Virus record (IMG/VR): IMGVR_UViG_3300027467_000517
Coordinates: 1 to 26,713 of that record
Source of the DNA: a virus
Strand: one strand, 5' to 3'
Length of the DNA stretch: 26,713 bases
Shown here: positions 1 to 6,981 of the stretch, piece by piece
Numbering within the stretch: position 1 is the first letter of the stretch
Layout: each line of letters opens with the position of its first letter
The notes under the pieces: generated by a model
What the model was told of the DNA's origin: nothing
Database searches by the model: none
Seen by the model: the letters and a program-made list of their open reading frames with translations, nothing else
Made by a program: the position numbers and the translations under genes

Positions 1-433
1 TTTCAGGATCAGGAAATTCTGGTTTCCAATGCTGTTGATCATTTGCATAAAAACCAATAGCTTCATTTTCTAAAAAAAGATATTCTTTTCCTTCAATTAT
101 TAATGGCCAAGGCTCATTGTGATAAAGACCTATGTCTAAAGTATAGGTGCATGGACCAGAGTCAACATGTGGATTTAAATGCGCTTGTTTTCCAGAGTAC
201 TCTGAAAATATTGCATACGTTGGAACTATGTTTTTATTGTTGAACCATATTTTTGCTGGCTCATGCAATTTGTTTAAAATTTCTTGAAGAACTTGATCGT
301 CAAATGAGTCTATTCTTTTGCTGTTATAAAAATCATACTCAGCATTTTTTAAAAAGAAATGATTTTTAAAATAATTTTGTATTTCATTAAAATAGTCTTG
401 TTCAAAAACTTTTTCAATTTTAAATTCTTTCAT
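1..433 (-). CDS. 2OG-Fe(II) oxygenase-like protein, 3' end outside window
   Basis: Partial gene: the ATG is at 433 and the frame is open to the window edge (144 residues seen). The stretch NPHVDSGPCTYTLDIGL (about residues 87-103) carries an H89-x-D91 pair, and H135 in NDQQHWKPEFPDP could be the distal histidine of a 2-oxoglutarate/Fe(II) dioxygenase double-stranded beta-helix. Such enzymes hydroxylate proteins, nucleotides or small molecules; the substrate cannot be read here. The start overlaps the stop of the upstream gene (TGA inside ATGA), so the two are probably translationally coupled. The fold call rests on motif spacing only, and the C-terminal Arg that binds 2-oxoglutarate lies outside the window. 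Confidence 0.6.
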   Translation of the reverse strand, partial: MKEFKIEKVFEQDYFNEIQNYFKNHFFLKNAEYDFYNSKRIDSFDDQVLQEILNKLHEPAKIWFNNKNIVPTYAIFSEYSGKQAHLNPHVDSGPCTYTLDIGLYHNEPWPLIIEGKEYLFLENEAIGFYANDQQHWKPEFPDPE

Positions 434-954
434 CCTACAACCATTTCTATAAAACTTCTATTTGCAGATCCTCCAATTTTTTGAATAACATATTCATATT
501 CTTTCCCACTTGGAAATATAAGCATTGTATTTTCTTTTAGCTGTATTGAAAAATTTTGATGTGGCAAGCTAATAAATCCGCCGTTATTTATTGTATTTAA
601 ACAAAATAAAACAACATAGCAGTCTTTTTCAAAAGCTGCACACCTTTGTTTCATTTGTGGGTCTTCTGTTCCTGGGACTTGAACAAAATGATTTTCAAAT
701 TTCATCCACAAGTTCAATGGTGATTTTATTTCAAGTTCTCTAAGATAGCTGTACATTGCTTTAAAAACAGCTTTATAAAAAAATGTTTTTGATTTTAAAT
801 TTGTATCATTTTTTGCAAGATCTATGTCGGCTTCATAAATATTGTCTTGGCCCAAAAGGACGTTTTTAAGCTCGTAAGAAATTGAAGAAAAGTCTATGTC
901 TTTAACAACATTTTCAACATAAACTATATTGTTTAAATACTTAACTATTTTCAT
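430..954 (-). CDS. Degenerate 2OG-oxygenase-fold protein
   Basis: A 174-residue protein. GGFISLP (125-131) followed by LIFPSG (145-150) matches the second half of the 2OG-oxygenase beta-helix (GGxLxFP...GxxxxFPS), and the preceding DCYVVLFCLN fits the strand before it. No clear HxD pair or distal His is visible at the expected places, so it may be a catalytically inactive structural paralogue of the next gene downstream. It overlaps that gene by 4 bases and its own upstream neighbour by 14 bases, so the three form one minus-strand operon. Function unknown; a virion role is possible because the operon continues from tail genes. Confidence 0.6.
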   Translation of the reverse strand: MKIVKYLNNIVYVENVVKDIDFSSISYELKNVLLGQDNIYEADIDLAKNDTNLKSKTFFYKAVFKAMYSYLRELEIKSPLNLWMKFENHFVQVPGTEDPQMKQRCAAFEKDCYVVLFCLNTINNGGFISLPHQNFSIQLKENTMLIFPSGKEYEYVIQKIGGSANRSFIEMVVG

Positions 955-1468
955 TGCTTAATATCCTTTTTATTCTTTTATTATACCACACGGCAGGATA
1001 TAAAAAATCTCTTGGAGGTTCTGTCAATTCAAAAATTTTTTTAACCTCATTTTTTTTATATATATGTTTTTCTTTTAAAATTTTTTTTGTATTATTATAA
1101 GCAATATCTGCAATAAAACTTCTTTTAGAAGGAACGTCAATTTTTTGTTGCCCCATATTGTTGTAAAAGAATAAACGTGTTATTACTCCTATCCACTTCC
1201 ATGCGCCAGATGGTCTAAGCTCTGGACTTGTATAAACACGATTTGCTAATAAATTTTTATCTATTGTTAAATAAAGGTCTGGATAATCATTTGAGATATA
1301 ATTAGAAACAATTATTGTTCCAGAAGGATATTTTTTATTTTTATAAAATGCAACACAATATTTTATAATATTGTTGTTTTTAAGCTCAGTTATTTGAATC
1401 CAATAACTATTTAATTTTTCTGGATATTTATCTAAAAATAAATTTGAACTTATTTTTTTTTTAAACAT
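941..1468 (-). CDS. Hypothetical protein of the tail-region operon
   Basis: I place the start at the ATG at 1468 (175 aa), one base after the stop of the upstream gene. A longer frame from 1552 would overlap 83 bases of the Hint-domain gene and is less likely. The protein is Lys/Asn/Tyr rich and basic. A conserved-looking core, SGAWKWIGVITRLFFYNNMG, lies about two thirds of the way through. I see no signal peptide, membrane span or known motif. The gene is AT-rich even for this window. Its place among tail genes suggests a virion or tail-assembly role, but nothing in the sequence proves that. Confidence 0.6.
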   Translation of the reverse strand: MFKKKISSNLFLDKYPEKLNSYWIQITELKNNNIIKYCVAFYKNKKYPSGTIIVSNYISNDYPDLYLTIDKNLLANRVYTSPELRPSGAWKWIGVITRLFFYNNMGQQKIDVPSKRSFIADIAYNNTKKILKEKHIYKKNEVKKIFELTEPPRDFLYPAVWYNKRIKRILSNENS

Positions 1469-1469
1469 T

Positions 1470-2555
1470 TTATATCGAAACCGAGTCGTGAACAAGCATT
1501 TCTTGAGTAAAGAATATATCGTAAGGCTCACAGTCAATTGATACAATTTCATGTGAAACTGGAACTGATTGCAGCATTGTTATTGGCTCAAATGAACTTG
1601 AAGCATAACTATAAATTTCATCGGTATTTACAATATCAGCAGTTGCTATAAATCTTGCAAGACCATCTCTTTTTATTAAAATGTAGTGGTATTGTGAAAA
1701 AATATCTCCATTTATAGCTACAACTGTATCTCCCATTTTTTGATGAATCATAACAACGTTTGTTGTAGTATATTCAATTTGTGGATTAGTTTCTGTCCAA
1801 TTGTAAATACTTTGATAAGATTCTGGAGTAGACAAATATGGTACTCCCTCAATATTTGCTGAAATCAAAACATCGCCAACTTTTAAACTTCCAGCAGCAA
1901 CTAGTCCATCTGGAGTTCTGACCAAAGTATGTACGCCTAAACTTTTCCAAGTTGATGGTGGCAATACAATTGGTGGTATATATGGAGGATCTGCTGGTGG
2001 AGCAGTTGGTGGATCTGCTGGTGGCCCTGCTGGTGGCCCTGCTGGTGGCCCTGAAGGAGGCGAATTTCCATATGGAGGCGGATTGCTATATGGATTATAA
2101 TACGGAGCAACATAAGTATATAATGTTAAATTTACAGTAGTTAAAGCATCTACTAAACTACCAGCAGAAATGCTTTGTGATGTAATTTTTTGATCTAATC
2201 CGCTATCTGATCCACTTGTTCCAGAAACTGTTCCAACTAATAGTCCAGCTCCAGTTATTGCTGCTCTAGCAGCTGTTTCGCTAAGTCCATAAACATTAGG
2301 AACTGAAATTCCTTCATAAGCATTATAAACAAAGTTAACAGTTGTTCCACGTGGAACAATTTGATTTTCTGAAAATCCGCTATAAGATTTAAACTTGTTG
2401 CTTTCTGCAGAATAATTTGTAACTGAACTTGATGACGAATAATTTAATCCTAGGCCAGCCAATATTGATTCTGCTTCAGATCTTGTTTTACCAGACAAAT
2501 TAGGGATAGAAACTTTAGTTGTTATCTTACGACGACGAGATGATTTTCCTGACAT
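1470..2555 (-). CDS. Virion-associated protein: two PASTA domains, proline-rich linker, C-terminal Hint domain
   Basis: A 361-residue protein with the start at 2555, where TAATG couples it to the preceding fibre gene; a frame extending to 2609 would overlap that gene. A basic tail (SSRRRK) is followed by two PASTA-like repeats (about 15-78 and 83-146: SIPNLSGKTRSEAESILAGLG and SVPNVYGLSETAARAAITGAG). PASTA domains bind peptidoglycan or muropeptides. Residues 157-200 are a Pro-Gly-Ala linker built from PPAG units. Residues 205-357 resemble a Hint (hedgehog/intein) fold: S205 at the intein position 1 with HTLVRTPDG and LKVGDVLIS after it, a block-B-like H290, and PYDIFF...LVHD-S at the end, leaving only four residues after HD. 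This suggests self-processing or a linkage reaction on a cell-wall-binding tail protein. The fold is well supported by motif order; activity is inference. Confidence 0.75.
   Translation of the reverse strand: MSGKSSRRRKITTKVSIPNLSGKTRSEAESILAGLGLNYSSSSSVTNYSAESNKFKSYSGFSENQIVPRGTTVNFVYNAYEGISVPNVYGLSETAARAAITGAGLLVGTVSGTSGSDSGLDQKITSQSISAGSLVDALTTVNLTLYTYVAPYYNPYSNPPPYGNSPPSGPPAGPPAGPPADPPTAPPADPPYIPPIVLPPSTWKSLGVHTLVRTPDGLVAAGSLKVGDVLISANIEGVPYLSTPESYQSIYNWTETNPQIEYTTTNVVMIHQKMGDTVVAINGDIFSQYHYILIKRDGLARFIATADIVNTDEIYSYASSSFEPITMLQSVPVSHEIVSIDCEPYDIFFTQEMLVHDSVSI
1987..2056. repeat. 12-bp tandem repeats coding the PPAG linker
   Basis: Imperfect tandem copies of ctgctggtggcc (plus-strand reading) encode PPAG/PPAD units in the linker of the Hint-domain protein. 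The unit is a multiple of three, so copy-number change by slippage would alter linker length without a frameshift. Confidence 0.7.
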
Positions 2556-4042
2556 TATGCAACCAAATCTCCAAATACGACCCAAGAATTTGCCCCACGC
2601 TTTAAACATGTGGCGCTACTCCATTGAGTGCGGAGCTTTAATCCTGGTGTTGCATTAGGCGTAAAACCTTCGCCATTAATTGTTATTTGTGTGCCAGTTG
2701 TTTGCAAAACTTCAAAGTATGTTCCTACTGGAAAATTAGCTGTAAGATCGCTTGGAATAGTTAATATTCCTGTTGTCATTTCAATGAGTTTAAAAGCATC
2801 CGCAAGACCTGGTGTGTAAGAAGCCGTCTGTTGAGAAATTGTTGTTAAGTTGTTAGCATCAATATCTGATACTTTTGCAAGCTTATACCACCCTCCCGCA
2901 TGTGCATAATATGCGGCACCTGTTCCATGTACGTGTGCAAACATACCATGTTTATTTGCTGCGGCTGGAAGATTTGCTTCTGATGCATATGCTTCCCACA
3001 TTAACTCTGAGCTTTTAATTGCTCCGTCTGGAAATGTTACTGTACCAGTAGCTGTTAAATTATTTGTTGTTAAAAGAGTTGATGCTGTTATTGAAGGAGA
3101 GGTAATAGATGTTGATGCTGATACAGTTGTAGCATTAAGTCCTCCAACAACAAGGTCGTCTGCCAAAGCTTGTGTCCAATTGATTACAGTTGAAGGTTCT
3201 GTTGTTACACCTTTAAAAAGTCTCCATTTGTTTTGCTCGTGATCTCTTGCAAGTCCTGAATGTTGATAAGTTCCGTTATTAAAACTTCCAACAATACCAA
3301 TATCAATAATATTTGCTTGATTATTTTCACCGACATAAATTAAAGGGTTTGCAACAGAAAGGTTTTGTGTTGATTGAGTTGTTGTAGACCCAGTAACTGT
3401 TAAATTTCCAGAAACTGTAAGATTTCCTGTATTAACTGTTCCAGTAAAAGATGGATTTGCTAAATTAGCTTTTAAGTTTAGTGCTGTTTGTGTTGCGGTA
3501 GATACAGGCTTATTAGCATCTGATGTATTATCTACATTTCCAAGTCCAACCATTGATTTTGTAATGCCGCCAACTGTACCAGTAAATGTAGGAGATGCAA
3601 CTCTAGCAATATTTGTAGAAATTTGAGAATCTTTAATTAAACCAGCGTTATCTAATTGTGGAATACCATTTAAGTCATCTAGTAAATTTGTAAAGTAAGC
3701 AAGGGTAACGTAATCTTCTAGCGTGTCATTTAATCCGCCAGATAAAACAACTTCTGGGGCAGTTGCAAAAACAAATTTATTTGTTGCATCATTATAAGTA
3801 ACAGTTATGTGAGAATGATCAGAATGATTTACTGCTAAACCAATTGCATCTTGTGCTGCTTCAGCAAGTTCTGATGGAAGAACGTTTAGATAATAACAAT
3901 CTCTCCATCTTGATGTTTCTGAAAATCCAGCTTTAAATCTTCCAACATCTAAAGATAATGCTAATTCTCCTGGTTTTAAAATTGGATTGTTATCATACCA
4001 ATTTTGTTGTGTATCCCTACGCATTTGAATTCTAATTGCCAT
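2555..4042 (-). CDS. Tail fibre / minor tail protein
   Basis: A 495-residue protein. The N-terminus (MAIRIQMRRDTQQNW, then NPILKPGELALSLDVGRFK) is the recurrent phage fibre start of the type RRDT..W...NP.L..GE......RFK. Residues 150-205 contain two copies of the fibre repeat PTFTGTV / PSFTGTV around GLGNVDNTSDANKPVS, common in trimeric fibres. Later parts are Thr/Ser/Asn rich beta-structure, and the C-terminus (about 400-495) has a globular domain ending in WSSATCLKRGANSWVVFGDL. It probably forms a trimeric receptor-binding or adhesin fibre. It is coupled by TAATG to the genes on either side. Confidence 0.8.
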   Translation of the reverse strand: MAIRIQMRRDTQQNWYDNNPILKPGELALSLDVGRFKAGFSETSRWRDCYYLNVLPSELAEAAQDAIGLAVNHSDHSHITVTYNDATNKFVFATAPEVVLSGGLNDTLEDYVTLAYFTNLLDDLNGIPQLDNAGLIKDSQISTNIARVASPTFTGTVGGITKSMVGLGNVDNTSDANKPVSTATQTALNLKANLANPSFTGTVNTGNLTVSGNLTVTGSTTTQSTQNLSVANPLIYVGENNQANIIDIGIVGSFNNGTYQHSGLARDHEQNKWRLFKGVTTEPSTVINWTQALADDLVVGGLNATTVSASTSITSPSITASTLLTTNNLTATGTVTFPDGAIKSSELMWEAYASEANLPAAANKHGMFAHVHGTGAAYYAHAGGWYKLAKVSDIDANNLTTISQQTASYTPGLADAFKLIEMTTGILTIPSDLTANFPVGTYFEVLQTTGTQITINGEGFTPNATPGLKLRTQWSSATCLKRGANSWVVFGDLVA

Positions 4043-4341
4043 TATGAATTGCCTCCATCAAGTGATGTATCACTATTATATTGTTGGTTAGAACTTCCGC
4101 CATCAAAAACGCTAAGATTTGGATTGTAAGATCCTGCAATTACTGTATGAACTGGTCCATCATATGTATGAATATGATCTTCTAAAACATATTGTGAAGA
4201 ATTGACTGGCATCCATTCTGAACCAGTATGCATCATTAATGCATTCATATTTGTATTAAAATATAAAGATCCAGCATGTCCATCAGTTGGATGATCTGGA
4301 AGTGTTGGCAGTGACAGGGTTGCTAAAAATTGTCTTGCCAT
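4042..4341 (-). CDS. Small tail-fibre-associated protein
   Basis: A 99-residue protein whose first half (MARQFLATLSLPTLP...GSLYFNTNMNALMMHTGSEW) parallels the start of the 496-residue fibre next to it (MARKFLVSLDL...GQIYYDSTDNFLYFWNGTTW). The shared pattern, a GxxYFxxxxNxLxxxxGxxW beta-hairpin, is common at the head of phage fibres. The rest is Gly/Ser/Asn rich. It looks like a shortened paralogue of the fibre N-terminal domain, perhaps an adaptor in the fibre. TAATG joins it to the following gene. Confidence 0.65.
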   Translation of the reverse strand: MARQFLATLSLPTLPDHPTDGHAGSLYFNTNMNALMMHTGSEWMPVNSSQYVLEDHIHTYDGPVHTVIAGSYNPNLSVFDGGSSNQQYNSDTSLDGGNS

Positions 4342-4344
4342 TTG

Positions 4345-5835
4345 TTATCCCGTTATAACTACTCTGTATGCTCCGTTTGCTGGTGCTGTTGCAAACCTAA
4401 CTGTAACTGTATTCAATGTTGTTCTTTCTGTATCTACTTCAACATTGTTCCATTCAGCTGCTGTTTCAAAAACCTGAATGCTGATATCTCTTGAATTTAG
4501 TCCATGGTCTACTACGAATACTGATCCTCCGCCACTGACTGTTACATATTGTGCGGTTGTAGAAAGATCTGCTGCAAACTTACGAGCAATTGCATATTGA
4601 CGACCATTGTCTAGACCAATCTGCCAACGATCATCTGTCTCATTCCATGTTAATAGTGCATCTTCTTCTGCACCACGGTGAATAATAAATCCGCCATCAA
4701 CTGTTGGTGTAGCAGATTCTGAAAGATTAGAATTAAGGTTAATCTTATTATCTTCAATGTTAACCTGTGTTGTATTTACTGAGTTAATTGTTCCTAATAC
4801 ATTTAGGTTTCCATTAACTGTAAGATTATTGCCAATTGTTACATCGTTTGGCAAACCAATTGTGACTGTTGAGCCTTCTCCGCCTGAGTTGGTTACTTCA
4901 ATTTCATTTGTTGTTCCTTGAATTCCAGCTACATAATCACCAGTTGTTTGTGAACCAAGGTTTACATTTTTGATAGAAACTGCGCCATCAGATACTGTAA
5001 AATCAGCATTTGCAAATGATGCAACACCACGATTTGTTGTTGTTGCAATTTCGGCATCAATTTGAAGTTTGTTATTTACATCATCATAAGTTACATCAAT
5101 GCCTTCGCCTGCAGCAACAAGATCATTTACAATGTCTTCTACACGCTCTTTATTAATTGTTACTGAACCAGAAACAACCTCAAAGTCTGTGGCTGGGAAA
5201 CTTGCAACACCTTTATTTGTATGAGTTGCATCTTCTGCAGATATTGTTATCTTATTATTAGCAGCATCTGATGTTACATCAATGCCTTCTCCGCCTTCAA
5301 CTTTTAATCCTTCTGTAAGAAGATCAATTGAAACAACTGTATCGTTATCATCTTTTACAGTAAGAGTAGTTGCAACATTTACTTGACCAGCTGCAGTCAA
5401 ACGACCTGTGCTATCAACTGTAAATGTTGGGATTTGTGTTTGTGAACCGTAACTTCCAGCTGTTACTGTTGTGTTTGGAAGTCCAATTGTTGCATCGCCA
5501 GATATTGGATCCTTAGATACTGTAATTTCTCCAGGCTCACCAAGGATATCTGGAATGTCGTGTGTGTGATCTGCACGAGCAACTGATGTAGATGTTCCAT
5601 CAGATTTTGTATTACCAAAAAATAGAGATGTAGTTTGTCCGCCTGCGCCAAAATCACCAGAGGCTCTTAGCCAAGTAGTTCCGTTCCAGAAATAAAGGAA
5701 ATTGTCCGTGCTGTCATAATAAATTTGACCAGTTACAGGACTTTGTGGTTTAGAAGAAGAAGGTAAATTTTGAATGCGGGCATTCAACAACTCATTCTTT
5801 GTGAGATCTAAACTTACTAAAAACTTTCTTGCCAT
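4345..5835 (-). CDS. Tail fibre protein with repeated beta domains
   Basis: A 496-residue protein. N-terminal domain about 1-75 (MARKFLVSLDLTKNELLNAR, then GQIYYDSTDNFLYFWNGTTW). The middle holds two related repeats marked by GEGIDVTxDxxNNKxxIxAE, a TNKGVASF / TNRGVASF hairpin and then DF.V..G.V.I. Near residues 335-375 sits a GNLTVNGNLNVLGT segment as in long phage fibres. The C-terminal 70 residues form an Ig-like or carbohydrate-binding beta domain (VFVVDHGLNSRDISIQVF...VTVRFATAPANGAYRVVITG), resembling the end of the 147-residue protein encoded just upstream. A clear site (AGAGGAGTAAC) precedes the ATG. Most likely a receptor-binding fibre. Confidence 0.8.
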   Translation of the reverse strand: MARKFLVSLDLTKNELLNARIQNLPSSSKPQSPVTGQIYYDSTDNFLYFWNGTTWLRASGDFGAGGQTTSLFFGNTKSDGTSTSVARADHTHDIPDILGEPGEITVSKDPISGDATIGLPNTTVTAGSYGSQTQIPTFTVDSTGRLTAAGQVNVATTLTVKDDNDTVVSIDLLTEGLKVEGGEGIDVTSDAANNKITISAEDATHTNKGVASFPATDFEVVSGSVTINKERVEDIVNDLVAAGEGIDVTYDDVNNKLQIDAEIATTTNRGVASFANADFTVSDGAVSIKNVNLGSQTTGDYVAGIQGTTNEIEVTNSGGEGSTVTIGLPNDVTIGNNLTVNGNLNVLGTINSVNTTQVNIEDNKINLNSNLSESATPTVDGGFIIHRGAEEDALLTWNETDDRWQIGLDNGRQYAIARKFAADLSTTAQYVTVSGGGSVFVVDHGLNSRDISIQVFETAAEWNNVEVDTERTTLNTVTVRFATAPANGAYRVVITG

Positions 5836-5852
5836 GTTTTGTTACTCCTCTT

Positions 5853-6296
5853 TTAGGACAGGTATGCTGTCCCTGAAAATGGCTGAGCCATAGTTAGCGT
5901 CAGGACATTAATACTATTATAGTCTATTCCTGTTTCCAATACGTCACCACTACTAGATTTAACAGTCACGTTTGGATGAAATTGTAGATTGTGATAAATT
6001 GTTACAGAATATACGCCATTTACTGGCCCTGTAACTTGTGCAAGCTCCCAAGGATATACCATGGCAACTTCTGTATTCAAAAGGTAGTTTGGGGCTCCGT
6101 CCCAAGAAAGGTCGGAAGGCTTTGGACCATAAAATCTTGTTGTATCTTTGTCATAATAAAAATCACCAATAAGACCTATAGTATTTAATGGGGCTCCATT
6201 TCCATTTAGGATACCTTTTCCTCTTGGACCCTGGGCTCCAACATCTCCAATAACAACTTTGTTTACATTTTCATGTACTATTACTTTTTCTACCAT
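5853..6296 (-). CDS. Short tail protein with collagen-like turn and fibre C-terminal domain
   Basis: A 147-residue protein. After a short beta N-terminus, GAQGPRGKG (about 20-28) is a mini collagen-like Gly-X-Y stretch. GLIGDFYYDKDTTRFYGPK follows, a pattern widely seen in phage fibres (GDFYYDxxxxxxYGPK). The last 60 residues (NGVYSVTIYHNLQFHPNVTV...GTAYLS) form the same kind of beta domain that ends the neighbouring 496-residue fibre. It is probably a short fibre or fibre-base component. Its start is fused to the stop of the upstream gene as TAATG. Confidence 0.7.
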   Translation of the reverse strand: MVEKVIVHENVNKVVIGDVGAQGPRGKGILNGNGAPLNTIGLIGDFYYDKDTTRFYGPKPSDLSWDGAPNYLLNTEVAMVYPWELAQVTGPVNGVYSVTIYHNLQFHPNVTVKSSSGDVLETGIDYNSINVLTLTMAQPFSGTAYLS

Positions 6297-6640
6297 TATA
6301 CTGTCACCGACCTATCTAGTGTTAAAAATCCTTCAAGGATTCTTATTTTATTACCGTTTGTATCTGTGACAAGAATGTCATAAGCTGATTTTGGAAAAAT
6401 TAATTTATTTGTTGCATTAGCAGGAATAGTAACTGTAATCATATTACCAGCAATATTTATTCCATTAGATGATGGAGTAGACAAAGTTGTAACTAGTTGC
6501 TTTCCGCCTTTTGTATCACGTATCTGCATTTTGGCTGTGGAACCAGTTAGATCAATAGGGTTATCATTTGAGTCTAGATACTCAATTTGAAAAGAAAAAG
6601 TAGCCCCTTGGTCTACCTCAAAATTTTTTGTTGATGCCAC
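6296..6640 (-). CDS. Baseplate / tail-fibre base protein, BppU-N-like domain
   Basis: A 114-residue protein reading FEVDQGATFSFQIEYLDSND...IDLTGSTAKMQIRD, then ITVTIPANATNKL...YDILVTDTNG...ILEGFLTLDRSVTV. This is the common phage beta-sandwich (GDTxxFxxxxxDxxGxPxDLTGxTxxxxIRxx...GxYxYDxxxTxxxG.....GxxxVxxxVT) found in baseplate upper proteins and small virion proteins. It is the first gene of the minus-strand fibre operon and probably anchors the fibres. The family match is by pattern; the exact position in the virion is unknown. Confidence 0.7.
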   Translation of the reverse strand: MASTKNFEVDQGATFSFQIEYLDSNDNPIDLTGSTAKMQIRDTKGGKQLVTTLSTPSSNGINIAGNMITVTIPANATNKLIFPKSAYDILVTDTNGNKIRILEGFLTLDRSVTV

Positions 6641-6651
6641 AATACCACCTT

Positions 6652-6692
6652 ATTAAATAGAAAAGTCCCTATGCTCATTTTAGCATAGGGAC
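6652..6692 (-). terminator. Rho-independent terminator of the holin-like gene
   Basis: A perfect 11-bp stem (GTCCCTATGCT, loop of 6, AGCATAGGGAC) spans 6665-6692. Read on the minus strand it is followed by TTTTCTATTT. It lies just past the end of the holin-like gene and before the fibre operon. Confidence 0.85.
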
Positions 6693-6705
6693 CGTCCTAA
6701 AGTAT

Positions 6706-6939
6706 TTACTTAGTTAGGCCAAAAGCCTTGTCGTTTTTATTAAGAGCTCTTAATAGAACTGGTGCTACAGCTGCTACTCCAGCCATTGCCAAATCTTTTG
6801 GATTTGTATTTCCTGTCATATAAAGTGCTAATGCTGCCGCCATAAATGAACGACCATAGCTTGCTAGAATTGCAAGAGCTTTGCTTGCTTCTTTTCCTAG
6901 ATCCATTGTTGGTGCCTCTGCTTTCTTTTTCGTTGCCAT
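6706..6939 (-). CDS. Small two-helix membrane protein, holin-like
   Basis: A 77-residue protein. A charged N-terminus (MATKKKAEAPTMDLGKEA) is followed by a hydrophobic helix (about 22-43, ALAILASYGRSFMAAALALYMTG) and a second one (about 50-66, AMAGVAAVAPVLLRAL), ending in a Lys-containing tail. Size, two helices and charged ends fit a small holin or a virion membrane peptide; no specific family was recognised. AAGGAG lies 5 bases before the ATG, and the gene has its own terminator, so it forms a separate transcription unit between the fibre genes and nrdJ. The lysozyme-like gene is over 3 kb away on the other strand. Confidence 0.6.
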   Translation of the reverse strand: MATKKKAEAPTMDLGKEASKALAILASYGRSFMAAALALYMTGNTNPKDLAMAGVAAVAPVLLRALNKNDKAFGLTK

Positions 6940-6981
6940 ATTTTCTCCTTAATGGGGTTTACCCATATTTATATTCTACCA

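Noticed and set aside
1952-2140. 62-residue plus-strand frame
   Set aside because: It is the reverse of the tandem PPAG repeat and has only repeated VALLVALL-type sequence.
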